A DNA stretch of 64,000 nucleotides from JAJRPT01 sp965661945 (GTDB taxonomy: Bacteria; Bacteroidota; Ignavibacteria; Kapaibacteriales; UBA2268). Location: positions 62,001 to 126,000 of the forward strand of contig CBFIFP010000004.1 in assembly GCA_965661945.1 (NCBI GenBank), written 5' to 3'. The translations under genes were made by a program, and so were the position numbers. Of the stretch, positions 9,585 to 18,601 are shown one piece after another. The notes under the pieces were generated by a model that did not search any database, was not told the DNA's origin, and saw only the letters and a program-made list of their open reading frames with translations. Every line of letters begins with the position of its first letter. The first letter of the stretch is position 1.

Positions 9585-10865
9585 ATGAAAAGAAGAAATT
9601 TTCTTAAAAATTCAATTATTTCGGCAGGTGCTTTGGGATCTACGGCTTTTGTGGGAGATTTAATTGCTGATAACAGAAGTGAAAAAAAAATATTACCAAT
9701 AGATGAGCCAGCAACCAATGATAGAGACTTTTGGAGATGGGTTAGGGAATCTTATACTGTTTCCGATAATATTATTAATTTGAATAATGGCGGAGTTTCT
9801 CCTCAACCCAAAGTTGTTCAGGATACCCATAATAAATATTATTCTATGTCAAACGAAGCTCCGTCATATTATATGTGGAGAATTATTGATGCTGGAAGAG
9901 AACCACTAAGAGATAATTTAGCAACTTTAGCTGGTGTCAGTGCTGAGGAAATTGCTATAAATAGAAATGCTACTGAGGGTTTGAATACTATTATATTTGG
10001 TTTGAATTTGAAAAAGGGTGATGAAGTTGTACTGAATAAATATGATTACCCAAATATGATGAATGCTTGGAAGCAAAGAGAAAAAAGAGATGGGATTAAG
10101 TTGGTATGGGTTGAGATGGATTTCCCCATGGAAGATGAAGAAGAGATAGCTAAAGTTTATATTGACAAGTTTACTTCGAAAACAAAGATAGTCCATATTA
10201 CTCACGTTATTAATTGGGTTGGGCAGGTTTTGCCGATTCAAAAAATTGCAAGAGAAGCTCACAGAAGAGGAATTGAAGTTATTGTTGATGCTGCCCATTC
10301 TTTTGCACATTTGGATTATAAAATACCAGATTTGGAATGTGATTATTTTGCAACTAGTTTACACAAATGGCTTTCGGCTCCTTTTGGTACTGGAATGATG
10401 TATATAAAGAAAGATAAAATTTCTAATGTTTGGGCTTTGTTATCTGCTGAGAATCCTGATGGTGATGATATTAGAAAGTTTGAATCTTTAGGAACTCGTA
10501 GTTTTCCTATTGAAATGGCTATTGGCTCCGCTATTTCTTTTCATAATACTATTGGGGCAAGAAGAAAGGAAGAAAGGTTGATTTATCTCAGGAATTATTG
10601 GATGAAACAAGTTTTAGATTTAAAAGGTGTTTCTTTTTATAATTCATTTCTGCCGAGTTTTTCTAGTGCTTTGGCTAATATTAAAATTGAAGGAAAGAGT
10701 GGTAGTGACTTATCTGAGTTTTTGTGGAACAAGTATAAAATTCATACTGTTGCGATAAAAATTGAAAAAGTAGATGGTGTTAGGATTACTCCAAATGTAT
10801 ATACTTCTGAAAATGATTTAGATAGATTGGTTAAGGGTATAAGTTCATTTGTTAAGAATGGTTAG
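9585..10865 (+). CDS. Tat-exported aminotransferase class V-fold PLP enzyme
   Basis: A 426-residue protein starting with a twin-arginine signal (KRRNFLKNS followed by a hydrophobic stretch). The remainder is a fold-type I PLP enzyme of aminotransferase class V, related to isopenicillin-N epimerase/cysteine desulfurase-like proteins. It has VDAAHSFAHLDY (PLP-contacting Asp and His) and the Schiff-base lysine in SLHKW (Lys261). Translation probably starts at the ATG preceded by AGGAG at 9575-9578. The gene follows the antiporter by 9 bp and is likely co-transcribed with it. An exported PLP enzyme must receive its cofactor before Tat export, which fits folded-protein transport. The substrate cannot be read from the sequence; a desulfurase role is unlikely because no conserved persulfide-cysteine loop was seen. 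Confidence 0.85.
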   Translation: MKRRNFLKNSIISAGALGSTAFVGDLIADNRSEKKILPIDEPATNDRDFWRWVRESYTVSDNIINLNNGGVSPQPKVVQDTHNKYYSMSNEAPSYYMWRIIDAGREPLRDNLATLAGVSAEEIAINRNATEGLNTIIFGLNLKKGDEVVLNKYDYPNMMNAWKQREKRDGIKLVWVEMDFPMEDEEEIAKVYIDKFTSKTKIVHITHVINWVGQVLPIQKIAREAHRRGIEVIVDAAHSFAHLDYKIPDLECDYFATSLHKWLSAPFGTGMMYIKKDKISNVWALLSAENPDGDDIRKFESLGTRSFPIEMAIGSAISFHNTIGARRKEERLIYLRNYWMKQVLDLKGVSFYNSFLPSFSSALANIKIEGKSGSDLSEFLWNKYKIHTVAIKIEKVDGVRITPNVYTSENDLDRLVKGISSFVKNG

Positions 10866-10941
10866 TAATCTATATTATTACTTAATTTAAAAAATATTTA
10901 TTTTAAACTTTTTAATTTAATGTTTAAATAAAAAATTTTCT

Positions 10942-10949
10942 TAATTTTG
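10942..10949 (+). promoter_or_regulatory. Candidate -7 element of the flavodoxin promoter
   Basis: TAATTTTG followed by TAA matches the TAnnTTTG(TAA) form seen at the ribosomal promoters in this window. It lies 37 bp before the flavodoxin ATG. The -33 TTTG is not present at exactly N20; a degenerate TTTAATG is there instead. Confidence 0.4.
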
Positions 10950-10986
10950 TAAAATTGTAAGTTAATTATTTTTGTTAGGAGTTTTA

Positions 10987-11502
10987 ATGAAAATTGGTTT
11001 GTTCTATGGAACTAATACAGGGGTTACAGAGATTGTTTCTGAAGAATTAAAAGAAGTTCTTGAAGAGAAAGGATTTGAAGTTGATTTACATGATATAGCT
11101 GATACGGCATTAGATGAAATGAATAATTACGAAACTTTATTGATAGCAACTCCAACTTGGAATGACGGTGAATTACAAGACGACTGGGAGGAAGTTATGG
11201 ATGATTTTAAGCAGTTTGATTTCACTGGAAAAAAAGTAGGTTTTGTTGGTACAGGAGACCAAGAGGCATATTGTGATAATTATTTAGATGCTATAGGTGT
11301 GATGGCAAAACCTGTAAGAGATAATGGTGGTAAAATTTACGGTCGTTGGTCAAGTGAGGGCTATAACCATACTCATTCATTGGGACAAGACCCAGATGGT
11401 ATGTGGGTAGGTCTTGCTTTGGATAATGATAATCAAGAGGAATTAACAGCAAAAAGAATGAAAATGTGGGTAGATCAAATCGCAAGTGAATTGGGATTAT
11501 AA
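10987..11502 (+). CDS. fldA: Flavodoxin (long-chain type)
   Basis: A small FMN electron carrier that can replace ferredoxin, typically under iron limitation. The start is placed at the ATG at 10987, because AGGAG at 10977-10981 sits 5 bases ahead; the upstream TTG at 10972 would overlap that site. The product is 171 residues. The FMN phosphate-binding loop is FYGTNTGVTE. The aromatic 50s loop is TPTWNDGELQDDW. The GTGDQEAYCDNYLDAIG segment and the insertion before the last strand (GYNHTHS) are characteristic of long-chain flavodoxins. A strong terminator follows, so the gene is probably monocistronic. The Fe-S assembly and ferredoxin reductase genes at 44-47 kb are possible functional partners. 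Confidence 0.95.
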   Translation: MKIGLFYGTNTGVTEIVSEELKEVLEEKGFEVDLHDIADTALDEMNNYETLLIATPTWNDGELQDDWEEVMDDFKQFDFTGKKVGFVGTGDQEAYCDNYLDAIGVMAKPVRDNGGKIYGRWSSEGYNHTHSLGQDPDGMWVGLALDNDNQEELTAKRMKMWVDQIASELGL

Positions 11503-11526
11503 TTTTATAATTCAAACTAAATATTC

Positions 11527-11553
11527 AAAGGGCTTTTAATTAAGCCCTTTTTT
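11527..11553 (+). terminator. Intrinsic terminator after flavodoxin
   Basis: The inverted repeat AAAGGGCTT / AAGCCCTTT (11527-11535 and 11542-11550, 6-nt loop) is followed directly by a T run. Confidence 0.9.
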
Positions 11554-11669
11554 ATTTGTGGTTATTTATTTAAATTTGTTTATAGTAAATTAAAAATTTA
11601 TTAAAATATAGTTTATTCAAAACAAATTGAAACATTATTCGTTATTTAGGTTAATTGATAATAAAAAAT

Positions 11670-12371
11670 ATGAAAAATACAGTTTTTATATTGTTACTTA
11701 TTTTTACAACACACATTTATGCTGATGATGGTGTTGATTTTGGGGTTATGGTTGGACTTTCAACCCCAAATGAGCAAATAAATAATGTTTACAATAGAGA
11801 TTTTTTACCATATGTGCAATCTGTTAGTAATGGTTTGAATGATACTTTGTGGGCTAGAATGCTTAGAGATGGAGCTGAACTTGGGTATCATGTTGGAGTA
11901 AGAATTAAGTTTCCTTTAAAAAGTTGGTTTAAAGTTCAAGGAAGTATTGCGTTTCATAAATTTAGGTTAAGTGAAATTAATGTTATGAGTGAGAATGAAA
12001 TTATCAGTGATAGAATTTTGTTAGCAAGACTATTTACTACACAAAATATTATACCAATAACTGCTGGCGCTGACTTGTATTATATTAATTCTACTTTTTT
12101 TGATGCGTATATTTCTGGAGAACTTGCTTATAATCAATTCTCATTTACTACAGATGTTGCTATTGCAGAAGAGTCTATAATTACTTTACCGGTACAATCA
12201 ACGGGTAATTATAATAGCTTGGGTTATACAATTGGAGCCGGTTTTGATTTTAATTTGGCTGTTTTAAAACTTAATCTTGATGTTCGTTATAATGTTATTA
12301 GTCTATTAAGGTCGATTGATGGTTTTAATTCTAAAAACTTTTTAGCTGTTTCAACGGCTGTTTATTTTTAA
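11670..12371 (+). CDS. Small outer-membrane beta-barrel protein
   Basis: A 233-residue protein. The ATG at 11670 gives a clean signal peptide (MKNTVFILLLIFTTHIYA); a TTG at 11655 would only add five residues. The mature part shows barrel-like features: FGVMVGLSTP at the start, alternating strands such as WFKVQGSIAFHKFRL and FDAYISGELAYNQFSF, and a C-terminal phenylalanine in the strand LAVSTAVYF, the usual signature recognised by the BAM complex. It resembles the generic 'outer membrane beta-barrel' proteins of Bacteroidota. It has no domain that reveals a substrate. The Bax-inhibitor-1 gene starts 19 bp downstream and may share its transcript. Confidence 0.75.
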   Translation: MKNTVFILLLIFTTHIYADDGVDFGVMVGLSTPNEQINNVYNRDFLPYVQSVSNGLNDTLWARMLRDGAELGYHVGVRIKFPLKSWFKVQGSIAFHKFRLSEINVMSENEIISDRILLARLFTTQNIIPITAGADLYYINSTFFDAYISGELAYNQFSFTTDVAIAEESIITLPVQSTGNYNSLGYTIGAGFDFNLAVLKLNLDVRYNVISLLRSIDGFNSKNFLAVSTAVYF

Positions 12372-12390
12372 TAAATTAAGGAAAAATAAA

Positions 12391-13092
12391 ATGGAAAATG
12401 CATATTTATATAATCCTGAAGTAAGGGGTAATAATGAAATTGCAAAAATGCAGGCTGCCTTTTTGAATAAGGTTTATTCATGGATGGTTGCAGGTTTGGC
12501 AATAACTGCTGGAGTTGCTTATTATATTTATGATAGTGAGCTTTACATATCATTGGCACCTTATATGATGATGATTGCAATATTAAATCTTGGTTTAGTG
12601 TTTGCTTTAGCAGGATTTGTTGAAAAAATGTCTTCAACTGTTGCTTCTGCAGTTTTTATAATTTATTCTACACTAACAGGTGTTACATTTTCAATTCTTG
12701 CAGTAGTTTATTCTGGTGAATCAATCGCAAATGTATTTTTTATTACTGCGGGTTCGTTTGCTGCTTTGAGTTTATTTGGTTATACAACAAAAAAAGATTT
12801 ATCCGGTTTTGGTAGGTTTTTGTTTATGGGTTTGGTTGGTATAATCTTAGCTATGATAGTTAATTATTTTATTGGAAGTACTTTACTTAATACAATGATT
12901 TCAGTTATTGGAGTGTTGGTTTTTGCTGGTTTAACTGCTTATGATACTCAACGATTAAAGGAAATGTATGAGGTTCAGACTCAAGGAAATGAAATTGCTA
13001 CGAAGGCAGCAATACTTGGTGCGTTAACTTTATATCTTGATTTTATTAATTTATTCATCATGTTGCTTAGTTTGTTGGGAAGAAGAAACTAA
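12391..13092 (+). CDS. Bax inhibitor-1/YccA family membrane protein
   Basis: A 233-residue polytopic inner-membrane protein with seven hydrophobic segments. The family signatures are visible: FLNKVYSWMVAGLAITAGVAY near the N-terminus, and in the C-terminal third VFAGLTAYDTQRLKEMY, where the acidic residue in the sixth helix forms part of the pH-sensing pair, followed by LYLDFINLFIMLL. Bacterial members (YbhL, YccA, BsYetJ) are calcium-leak channels or FtsH modulators. The GGAAAA stretch ahead of the ATG is a weak ribosome binding site. A hairpin terminator follows. The family call is firm; the physiological role is not established in this lineage. Confidence 0.93.
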   Translation: MENAYLYNPEVRGNNEIAKMQAAFLNKVYSWMVAGLAITAGVAYYIYDSELYISLAPYMMMIAILNLGLVFALAGFVEKMSSTVASAVFIIYSTLTGVTFSILAVVYSGESIANVFFITAGSFAALSLFGYTTKKDLSGFGRFLFMGLVGIILAMIVNYFIGSTLLNTMISVIGVLVFAGLTAYDTQRLKEMYEVQTQGNEIATKAAILGALTLYLDFINLFIMLLSLLGRRN

Positions 13093-13113
13093 ACATACTT
13101 TATAAACTTTGAG

Positions 13114-13150
13114 GACCTTTTGAGTTTTTATACTTAAAAGGTCTTTTTTT
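13114..13150 (+). terminator. Intrinsic terminator after the BI-1 gene
   Basis: GACCTTTTGAG and CTTAAAAGGTC (13114-13124 / 13133-13143) pair with one mismatch and are followed by TTTTTTTT. Confidence 0.88.
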
Positions 13151-13233
13151 TGTAGGTTAGAATCTAATTAACAAAAATTATTTTTATTCGTAATAGTAAA
13201 TGATTTTGTTAAACATTATCAAATTATAAAAAT

Positions 13234-14220
13234 ATGACAGATATTAAAGCTTTAAATGAAGTGATTGAAAAAGAATCTGCGTTTGTAGATATGCTTTTTA
13301 TGGAGATTGGCAAAGTCATTGTAGGTCAGAAGTATATGGTAGAAAGACTACTAATTGGCTTGCTTTCTAATGGACACATTCTGCTGGAGGGTTTGCCAGG
13401 ACTTGCTAAAACATTAGCAATTAATACATTAGCAAACTCAATAGATGCAACATTTAGGAGAATACAATTCACACCTGATTTGTTACCGGCTGATTTGGTT
13501 GGGACTCTTATTTATTCTCAGTCAAAAGAAGAGTTTACAGTTCGAAAAGGACCTATATTTGCAAATTTTGTTCTTGCAGATGAGATAAATAGAGCGCCTG
13601 CAAAGGTTCAATCAGCTTTGCTTGAATCAATGCAAGAAAAACAAGTTACTATTGGTGATAAAACTTATAAATTACCTCAACCTTTTTTGGTATTGGCTAC
13701 TCAGAATCCAATCGAACAAGAAGGTACTTATCCCTTACCTGAAGCTCAAGTTGATAGGTTTATGATGAAACTTGTTATCAAATATCCTTCTATAGAAGAA
13801 GAAAGAGATATTTTGAGAGCAAATTTAACTAAAGAAATGCCTAAAGTTTCTCAGATTTTACATCCAGATGATATTCTTAGAGCAAGGGAGATTGTAGGTC
13901 AAATATACTTAGATGAAAAGATTGAAAAGTATATTTTGGATATTATCTTTGCTACAAGAGAGCCGGAAAAATATAATTTATCTAATCTGAAGGATTTAAT
14001 TTCATTTGGCGCTTCTCCAAGAGCGACTATTAATATCGCAAAAGCAGCTAAAGCTTATGCTTTTATTAAAAGACGTGGGTATGTTATTCCTGAAGATATT
14101 CGTGCTGTGGCTATGGATATTTTAAGACACAGAATTGGAATAAGTTATGAGGCAGAAGCTGAAAATATTTCGCAAGAGGATATTGTTAATGAAATTTTGA
14201 ATAAAGTTGAAGTGCCGTAG
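13234..14220 (+). CDS. MoxR-family AAA+ ATPase
   Basis: A 328-residue MoxR chaperone ATPase. Walker A is GLPGLAKT (residues 53-60) and Walker B is LADE (114-117), followed by NRAPAKVQSALLESMQE, the MoxR signature, with sensor 1 in ATQNPIEQ. Members act as chaperones that insert cofactors or assemble partner complexes, nearly always together with von Willebrand-type proteins. Here the partner is the DUF58 protein starting 3 bp downstream, and a VWA lipoprotein lies two genes further on. The start ATG is the only one that gives the full family N-terminus. The client of this system is not evident. Confidence 0.95.
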   Translation: MTDIKALNEVIEKESAFVDMLFMEIGKVIVGQKYMVERLLIGLLSNGHILLEGLPGLAKTLAINTLANSIDATFRRIQFTPDLLPADLVGTLIYSQSKEEFTVRKGPIFANFVLADEINRAPAKVQSALLESMQEKQVTIGDKTYKLPQPFLVLATQNPIEQEGTYPLPEAQVDRFMMKLVIKYPSIEEERDILRANLTKEMPKVSQILHPDDILRAREIVGQIYLDEKIEKYILDIIFATREPEKYNLSNLKDLISFGASPRATINIAKAAKAYAFIKRRGYVIPEDIRAVAMDILRHRIGISYEAEAENISQEDIVNEILNKVEVP

Positions 14221-14223
14221 TCT

Positions 14224-15099
14224 ATGGAAACAAGTGAACTGATAAAAAAAGTTAGAAAGATAGAAATTAAAACTCGGGGTTTATCAAAACAAATTTTCTC
14301 TGGGGAATATCACTCTGCTTTTAAAGGTAGAGGAATGGCTTTTTCTGAGGTTAGAGAATATCAGGCAGGAGATGAAATTAGGACTATTGATTGGAATGTT
14401 ACTGCTAGAACCTCTACTCCTTATGTAAAAGTGTTTGAGGAAGAGAGAGAACTAATTATGATGTTAATGGTTGATATTTCTTCTTCGGAAAACTTTGGAA
14501 CTACAACTCAACAGAAAAAGGATTTAATTACGGAATTAAGTGCTGTATTAGCTTTTGCAGCTCTTCAAAATAATGATAAGATTGGACTTATATTGTTTTC
14601 TGATAAGGTAGAGAAATATATTCCTCCTAAAAAAGGTAAATCTCATGTTTTAAGAATTATAAGAGAATTGATAGAGTTTAAACCTGAAAATACGGGTACT
14701 GATATTTCGGAAGCGGTTAAATATTTTAATAATGTAACCAAAAAAAGAAGTATAACTTTTATAATCTCTGATTTTATTGATAATAATTTTGATGATTCCC
14801 TTAAAATTGTTTCTAAAAAACATGATACTATTGCAGTACAGATTTATGATAAGGCAGAAACTGCAATACCAAATTTAGGGCTTATTAAAATTAAAAACCC
14901 TGAAACAAATGAGTTTTTTATATTCGATACTTCATCAAAAGAAAACAGAAGATTATATAAAGATTGGTGGGATAAAAGAAATATTGAAATAAACAATATT
15001 TTTAAGAAAGCAAAGATTGATTCAATTAATATTAAAACTGATGAGTCATATATTGCACCTCTCCAAAAGTTTTTTAAGAAAAGAGAAAGTAAGAGATAA
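14224..15099 (+). CDS. DUF58 domain protein, MoxR partner
   Basis: A 291-residue cytosolic protein with the DUF58 core motif (SEVREYQAGDEIRTIDWN near residues 41-58) followed by a von Willebrand factor A-like fold with a MIDAS-type DISSS at residues 84-88. Further on TGTDISEAV resembles the MIDAS threonine loop. It lies 3 bp behind the MoxR ATPase, the standard arrangement in which DUF58 works as the MoxR adaptor. In many Bacteroidota (BatA/BatB-type operons) membrane-anchored VWA proteins follow. Here they are absent and instead an O-methyltransferase and a lipoprotein with a VWA domain follow. The lysine-rich C-terminus (FFKKRESKR) is unremarkable. Confidence 0.93.
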   Translation: METSELIKKVRKIEIKTRGLSKQIFSGEYHSAFKGRGMAFSEVREYQAGDEIRTIDWNVTARTSTPYVKVFEEERELIMMLMVDISSSENFGTTTQQKKDLITELSAVLAFAALQNNDKIGLILFSDKVEKYIPPKKGKSHVLRIIRELIEFKPENTGTDISEAVKYFNNVTKKRSITFIISDFIDNNFDDSLKIVSKKHDTIAVQIYDKAETAIPNLGLIKIKNPETNEFFIFDTSSKENRRLYKDWWDKRNIEINNIFKKAKIDSINIKTDESYIAPLQKFFKKRESKR

Positions 15100-15159
15100 G
15101 GTATTTTATTTTTATAAATATTATTGATTATTTTAAGATTTAGTTATTAAGGAAATAAT

Positions 15160-15819
15160 ATGTCATCTAGACCAACAGAAATTACAAGTGATATTTACAA
15201 TTATTTATTAAATAATTTTTCAGCGGAAGATAAACTTCTTGCTGAACTAAAAAAAGATGCTTCTAAACAAGGTATACCAGAAATTTGTATTTCTGCTGAA
15301 CAAGGAAGATTTTTGCAATTTTATTTAAAATCAATTAATGCAAAATATGTTTTAGAAATTGGTTCTCTTGCTGGTTATTCTGCTATTGTAATGGCAAGAG
15401 CATTACCAAAAGATGGAAAATTAATTGCTGTTGAAATTAACCCAAAAAACGCAGAATTTATAAAGCTACAAACAGAGAAAGCAGGTTTATCCGATGTTAT
15501 TGAAGTTATAAACGCAGATGCACAGAGTTTTGTAAAAGAATTTAAACCAGGTTTTGAATTAGACTTTGTTTTTATTGATGCCGATAAAAGAGCATATCAT
15601 AAATATTTTGATTATACTTCTCCCCTTTTAAGAAAAGGTGGTGTGATCTGTGCTGATAACGCTCTTGCATTTGGAATGATAGCTCAAGAAGACCCAGAGT
15701 CTGAACCAAAAAATGTAAATGCTTTAAAAAGATACAACGAAAAAGTAGTTAAAGATAGTAATTTCTTTACAACTCTTGTTACTATGGGCGATGGAATGGC
15801 AATGTCTATTAAATTATAA
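15160..15819 (+). CDS. Class I SAM-dependent O-methyltransferase (caffeoyl-CoA OMT family)
   Basis: A 219-residue protein of the small bacterial O-methyltransferase family. Motif I for SAM binding is VLEIGSLAGYSAIVMA. LIAVEINPKNAEF carries the acidic residue that binds the ribose. DFVFIDADKRAYHKYFDY contains the metal-binding Asp (FIDADK) typical of catechol/caffeoyl-CoA O-methyltransferases, and a second metal ligand lies in CADNALAFG. The GGAAATA before the ATG is a reasonable ribosome binding site. It sits between the MoxR/DUF58 pair and the VWA-OmpA lipoprotein, whose gene starts only 10 bp after the stop. The native substrate is unknown. Confidence 0.92.
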   Translation: MSSRPTEITSDIYNYLLNNFSAEDKLLAELKKDASKQGIPEICISAEQGRFLQFYLKSINAKYVLEIGSLAGYSAIVMARALPKDGKLIAVEINPKNAEFIKLQTEKAGLSDVIEVINADAQSFVKEFKPGFELDFVFIDADKRAYHKYFDYTSPLLRKGGVICADNALAFGMIAQEDPESEPKNVNALKRYNEKVVKDSNFFTTLVTMGDGMAMSIKL

Positions 15820-15829
15820 TAAGGTTATT

Positions 15830-17242
15830 TTGAAAATAATATTTTTTATTTCTATAATTTTAATATTTTTTTCTTGTAGGAGTTCTCATGTTCCTAAATC
15901 GGGATTTGATTTCCAGCAGGAATCTTATAGTTCTGATACTGTTTCTGATAAAATATATATAATTGACACAAAACCAATTGATTCTATTGATGTTAATAAA
16001 ATGATTTATGATATTTTTAGGATTGATTATTCGATGTATCCCGATAGCATAAAATTATATGCACGACCTTATGACTCACTTGGTAATTTTGTAACTCAAA
16101 TGGCTTATCCCTATAAAACTACTGATATTACTTATTTTACAAAACTAGATGAAAGATTAGGAAAAGTTTATAACGTCCGTGATACTAATATTAAAGAGTT
16201 TAGTGTAAGAGAGTATGGTATTGGCGACAGTATGGCTCTATCTATTGTACTTACTTTAGACTATAGCGGTTCTATTTCTCAAATGATGGATGTTGTATTA
16301 GAGGGAACGGAGATTTTTGTTTCTTTGAAATATCCTTATGACCAAATTTGTATAAATTCATTTAATGATAAATTTGATACAAAAGTTCCTTTTGATACAA
16401 ATACGAATAAGATAATATCAACTTTTAAATCTAAAGCAAGAGAAAATATGGGTTTATTTTCAGCTTTTTACGATGCTGCTTATAAATCTGTTCAACTTTT
16501 TGAAGAAACTGATTCAACTACACCAAGAATATTAGTTCTTTTTTCTGATGGCGATGATAATTATTCCAAAATTAACTATGGGGAAATTATAGAACTCGCT
16601 AAGAAGTTGAATGTAAATATATTTACTATTGCTTTTGGTTATTCAATTGATGAAAATTTAGAGTATTTATCAAAATATACTGGTGGTAAATCTTATAAAG
16701 CATATACCAAAGAAGAGTTAATTGCAATTTTTAGAGATATTTATAATAGTTTAAGAAATTATTACCTAATTTCTTACAAACCACCAAAATACTGGGGATT
16801 ACATAAAGTATTTTCTTCTCTTACGTTACCTGGTAGAGATTCTATTATGGTTGCAGAATCAGAATATAATACGAGCGATTTAACTCCTTGGTCTGATTTG
16901 AGTGATATATTTGAAAGACCTATAATTTTTGAATTTGACAGAACTGAAATATTGTCAGAATCAAATCAAATTTTGGACGAAATTACAGATGCAATGATGA
17001 CTATTCCTAGATTACGTTTGGAGATTCAAGGACATACTGACAATAAGGGGTCTCAAGAATATAATTTAAATTTGTCAAATATGAGAGCTAAAGCAGTATA
17101 TGAGGGATTGGTTGAGCGCGGAATTGAAGAAAGACGTTTAAGATATAGGGGATTTGGAATGAACAGGCCTAAAGCGCCTAATGATACTGAGGAGAATAGA
17201 GCCTTAAATAGAAGAACTGAGTTTGAGATAATTGCTAAATAA
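15830..17242 (+). CDS. Lipoprotein with von Willebrand A and OmpA domains, TTG start
   Basis: Translation from TTG at 15830 (AAGG at 15821-15824 six bases upstream) gives a 470-residue protein with a lipoprotein signal peptide and lipobox FFSC. An in-frame ATG at 15776 lies inside the methyltransferase gene and would bury the signal peptide, so it is rejected. The central part is a von Willebrand factor A domain with MIDAS DYSGS (D144, S146, S148) and LVLFSDGDDN. The C-terminal about 110 residues are an OmpA peptidoglycan-binding domain (IIFEFDRTEI, then LEIQGHTDNKGSQEYNLNLS and NRRTEFEI). The protein probably sits in the outer membrane inner leaflet, tethered to peptidoglycan. Its position after MoxR-DUF58 suggests that it may be a client or partner of that chaperone. 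Confidence 0.9.
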   Translation: MKIIFFISIILIFFSCRSSHVPKSGFDFQQESYSSDTVSDKIYIIDTKPIDSIDVNKMIYDIFRIDYSMYPDSIKLYARPYDSLGNFVTQMAYPYKTTDITYFTKLDERLGKVYNVRDTNIKEFSVREYGIGDSMALSIVLTLDYSGSISQMMDVVLEGTEIFVSLKYPYDQICINSFNDKFDTKVPFDTNTNKIISTFKSKARENMGLFSAFYDAAYKSVQLFEETDSTTPRILVLFSDGDDNYSKINYGEIIELAKKLNVNIFTIAFGYSIDENLEYLSKYTGGKSYKAYTKEELIAIFRDIYNSLRNYYLISYKPPKYWGLHKVFSSLTLPGRDSIMVAESEYNTSDLTPWSDLSDIFERPIIFEFDRTEILSESNQILDEITDAMMTIPRLRLEIQGHTDNKGSQEYNLNLSNMRAKAVYEGLVERGIEERRLRYRGFGMNRPKAPNDTEENRALNRRTEFEIIAK

Positions 17243-18601
17243 TTATCTCTCCTCAAGATAATCAGAGATATTATTATAGTCTGCTTTTACTAGGTTTATA
17301 TCACTTTTGAAATACTTTTTACTTCCACTTCCATTTATAGATACGTAAGAGTTTACATAAACTTCCGGCATTGTTCCATAGTTTTTATAATGGATTTCTG
17401 CAAGATGTTTTGCGTATTGTATTATCATATCTGGTTGAAACGCCATTTGCTTAACTTGCACATCAATTAATTCATAAATTGGGTCAATATTTTTAATAAT
17501 ATTATTTTCTTTATCAATTAGTTTATAGTTTACCCAACCAGTTTTTTCTACAAGCATTACTCTCCATGAAAATCTGTAACCTTGCTCAGTCCAAAAAATA
17601 TCATTTGTATAAAATTTGCTTCTTAAAGGAAAAAGAAATTGGAAAGTAAAAAATAGAATTATTATACTAATAAATATTTTATTATTAAAGATGTTGGGAA
17701 GTTTAGTTGAAATTTTTTTTGTAGCATAATTAAAATAACTTTTGATTTTATTTAGAATTTTTATGTGGATTTGTTCACTAAAAAATATTAAAGGTAGTAA
17801 AGTCATAATGTATGGAAACATACCAATTTGAAACAAAATTGCTGTTGAAAGGTGAAATACTATAACAAAAAAATATGCATATCTGCGGGTTTTATCCAAA
17901 AATAGGAATGCCCAAATAGTTAAGTCATATAACGCTCCAAACCAAGAGAATATATATGCTGTTATTTCATATTCAAGGTATTTACCCACTAATAAAATAT
18001 GAGAGTTATATGGTAGCCATAATTTTAATGGCATTGCTTCAAAAAGCCAGTCATAATTTAATTTGGCAATTCCTGCATAAAAATAAACTATTGATATTAA
18101 AACTTTTATTGTTAAAATATGCCAATTGTTAACTATTGTGTAACTTTTCTTTCTAATTTTTTCATCAAGTGAAAAATGTCCGCTAAGAGGTAAAAATATT
18201 AACAAAAATGAACAGACTGAAATAAAATAGTAGTGATTTAAGTATAATGATTTTTCGATTAATTCAATATATGTAAATACTATAAAAAATATTGCCATCG
18301 ATATATGGTAGTAATAACCAAACAAAATAAATAATAGTGAAATAATTAAAATACTAAATAATATATATATGCCAAGTTCACCCGGAAACTTAACAAATTC
18401 AAATCCAATAAAATTAAAATGATATGAGGCATTTATGTATAACTCTTCAATCCAATTATATGATATAAAACGTATTATAGAAATTAGCATAATAGATGCA
18501 AAAAGAAGTCGAAATACTACTAATGGAGCAATATCGACTTCTTTTTTTAAACTATTGATAATTCTATTACTTGCTTTGTTAATCACCATCATTGCTTGCA
18601 T
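17243..18601 (-). CDS. HTTM-domain membrane protein (vitamin K-dependent gamma-carboxylase-like)
   Basis: A 452-residue protein with several membrane helices in the pattern of the HTTM/VKG-carboxylase family: FRLLFASIMLISIIRFI near residue 30, YFYAGIAKLNYDWLFEAMPLKLWL in the middle (the conserved 'Y..AG..K...DW' region), and FPYIMTLLPLIFF. A soluble C-terminal part follows. Eukaryotic relatives carboxylate glutamate residues; bacterial members are mostly uncharacterised. The start overlaps the end of the imelysin gene by 23 bp; a second ATG at 18592 is possible. This imelysin-HTTM pairing recurs in Bacteroidota, so joint function is likely. The gene ends next to the convergent VWA-OmpA gene. 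Confidence 0.83.
   Translation of the reverse strand: MQAMMVINKASNRIINSLKKEVDIAPLVVFRLLFASIMLISIIRFISYNWIEELYINASYHFNFIGFEFVKFPGELGIYILFSILIISLLFILFGYYYHISMAIFFIVFTYIELIEKSLYLNHYYFISVCSFLLIFLPLSGHFSLDEKIRKKSYTIVNNWHILTIKVLISIVYFYAGIAKLNYDWLFEAMPLKLWLPYNSHILLVGKYLEYEITAYIFSWFGALYDLTIWAFLFLDKTRRYAYFFVIVFHLSTAILFQIGMFPYIMTLLPLIFFSEQIHIKILNKIKSYFNYATKKISTKLPNIFNNKIFISIIILFFTFQFLFPLRSKFYTNDIFWTEQGYRFSWRVMLVEKTGWVNYKLIDKENNIIKNIDPIYELIDVQVKQMAFQPDMIIQYAKHLAEIHYKNYGTMPEVYVNSYVSINGSGSKKYFKSDINLVKADYNNISDYLEER

Noticed and set aside
9585..10865. Reading the class V PLP enzyme as a second cysteine desulfurase
   Set aside because: It carries a Tat signal and shows no conserved persulfide-cysteine loop; SufS is clearly encoded at 44 kb.
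15776..15829. Longer start for the VWA-OmpA lipoprotein
   Set aside because: The ATG at 15776 lies inside the methyltransferase gene and would hide the lipoprotein signal; the TTG at 15830 has an AAGG site.
17240..17280. Hairpin between the convergent VWA-OmpA and HTTM genes
   Set aside because: TATCTCT...AGAGATA pairing is short, has a long loop, overlaps coding sequence and lacks a T run.
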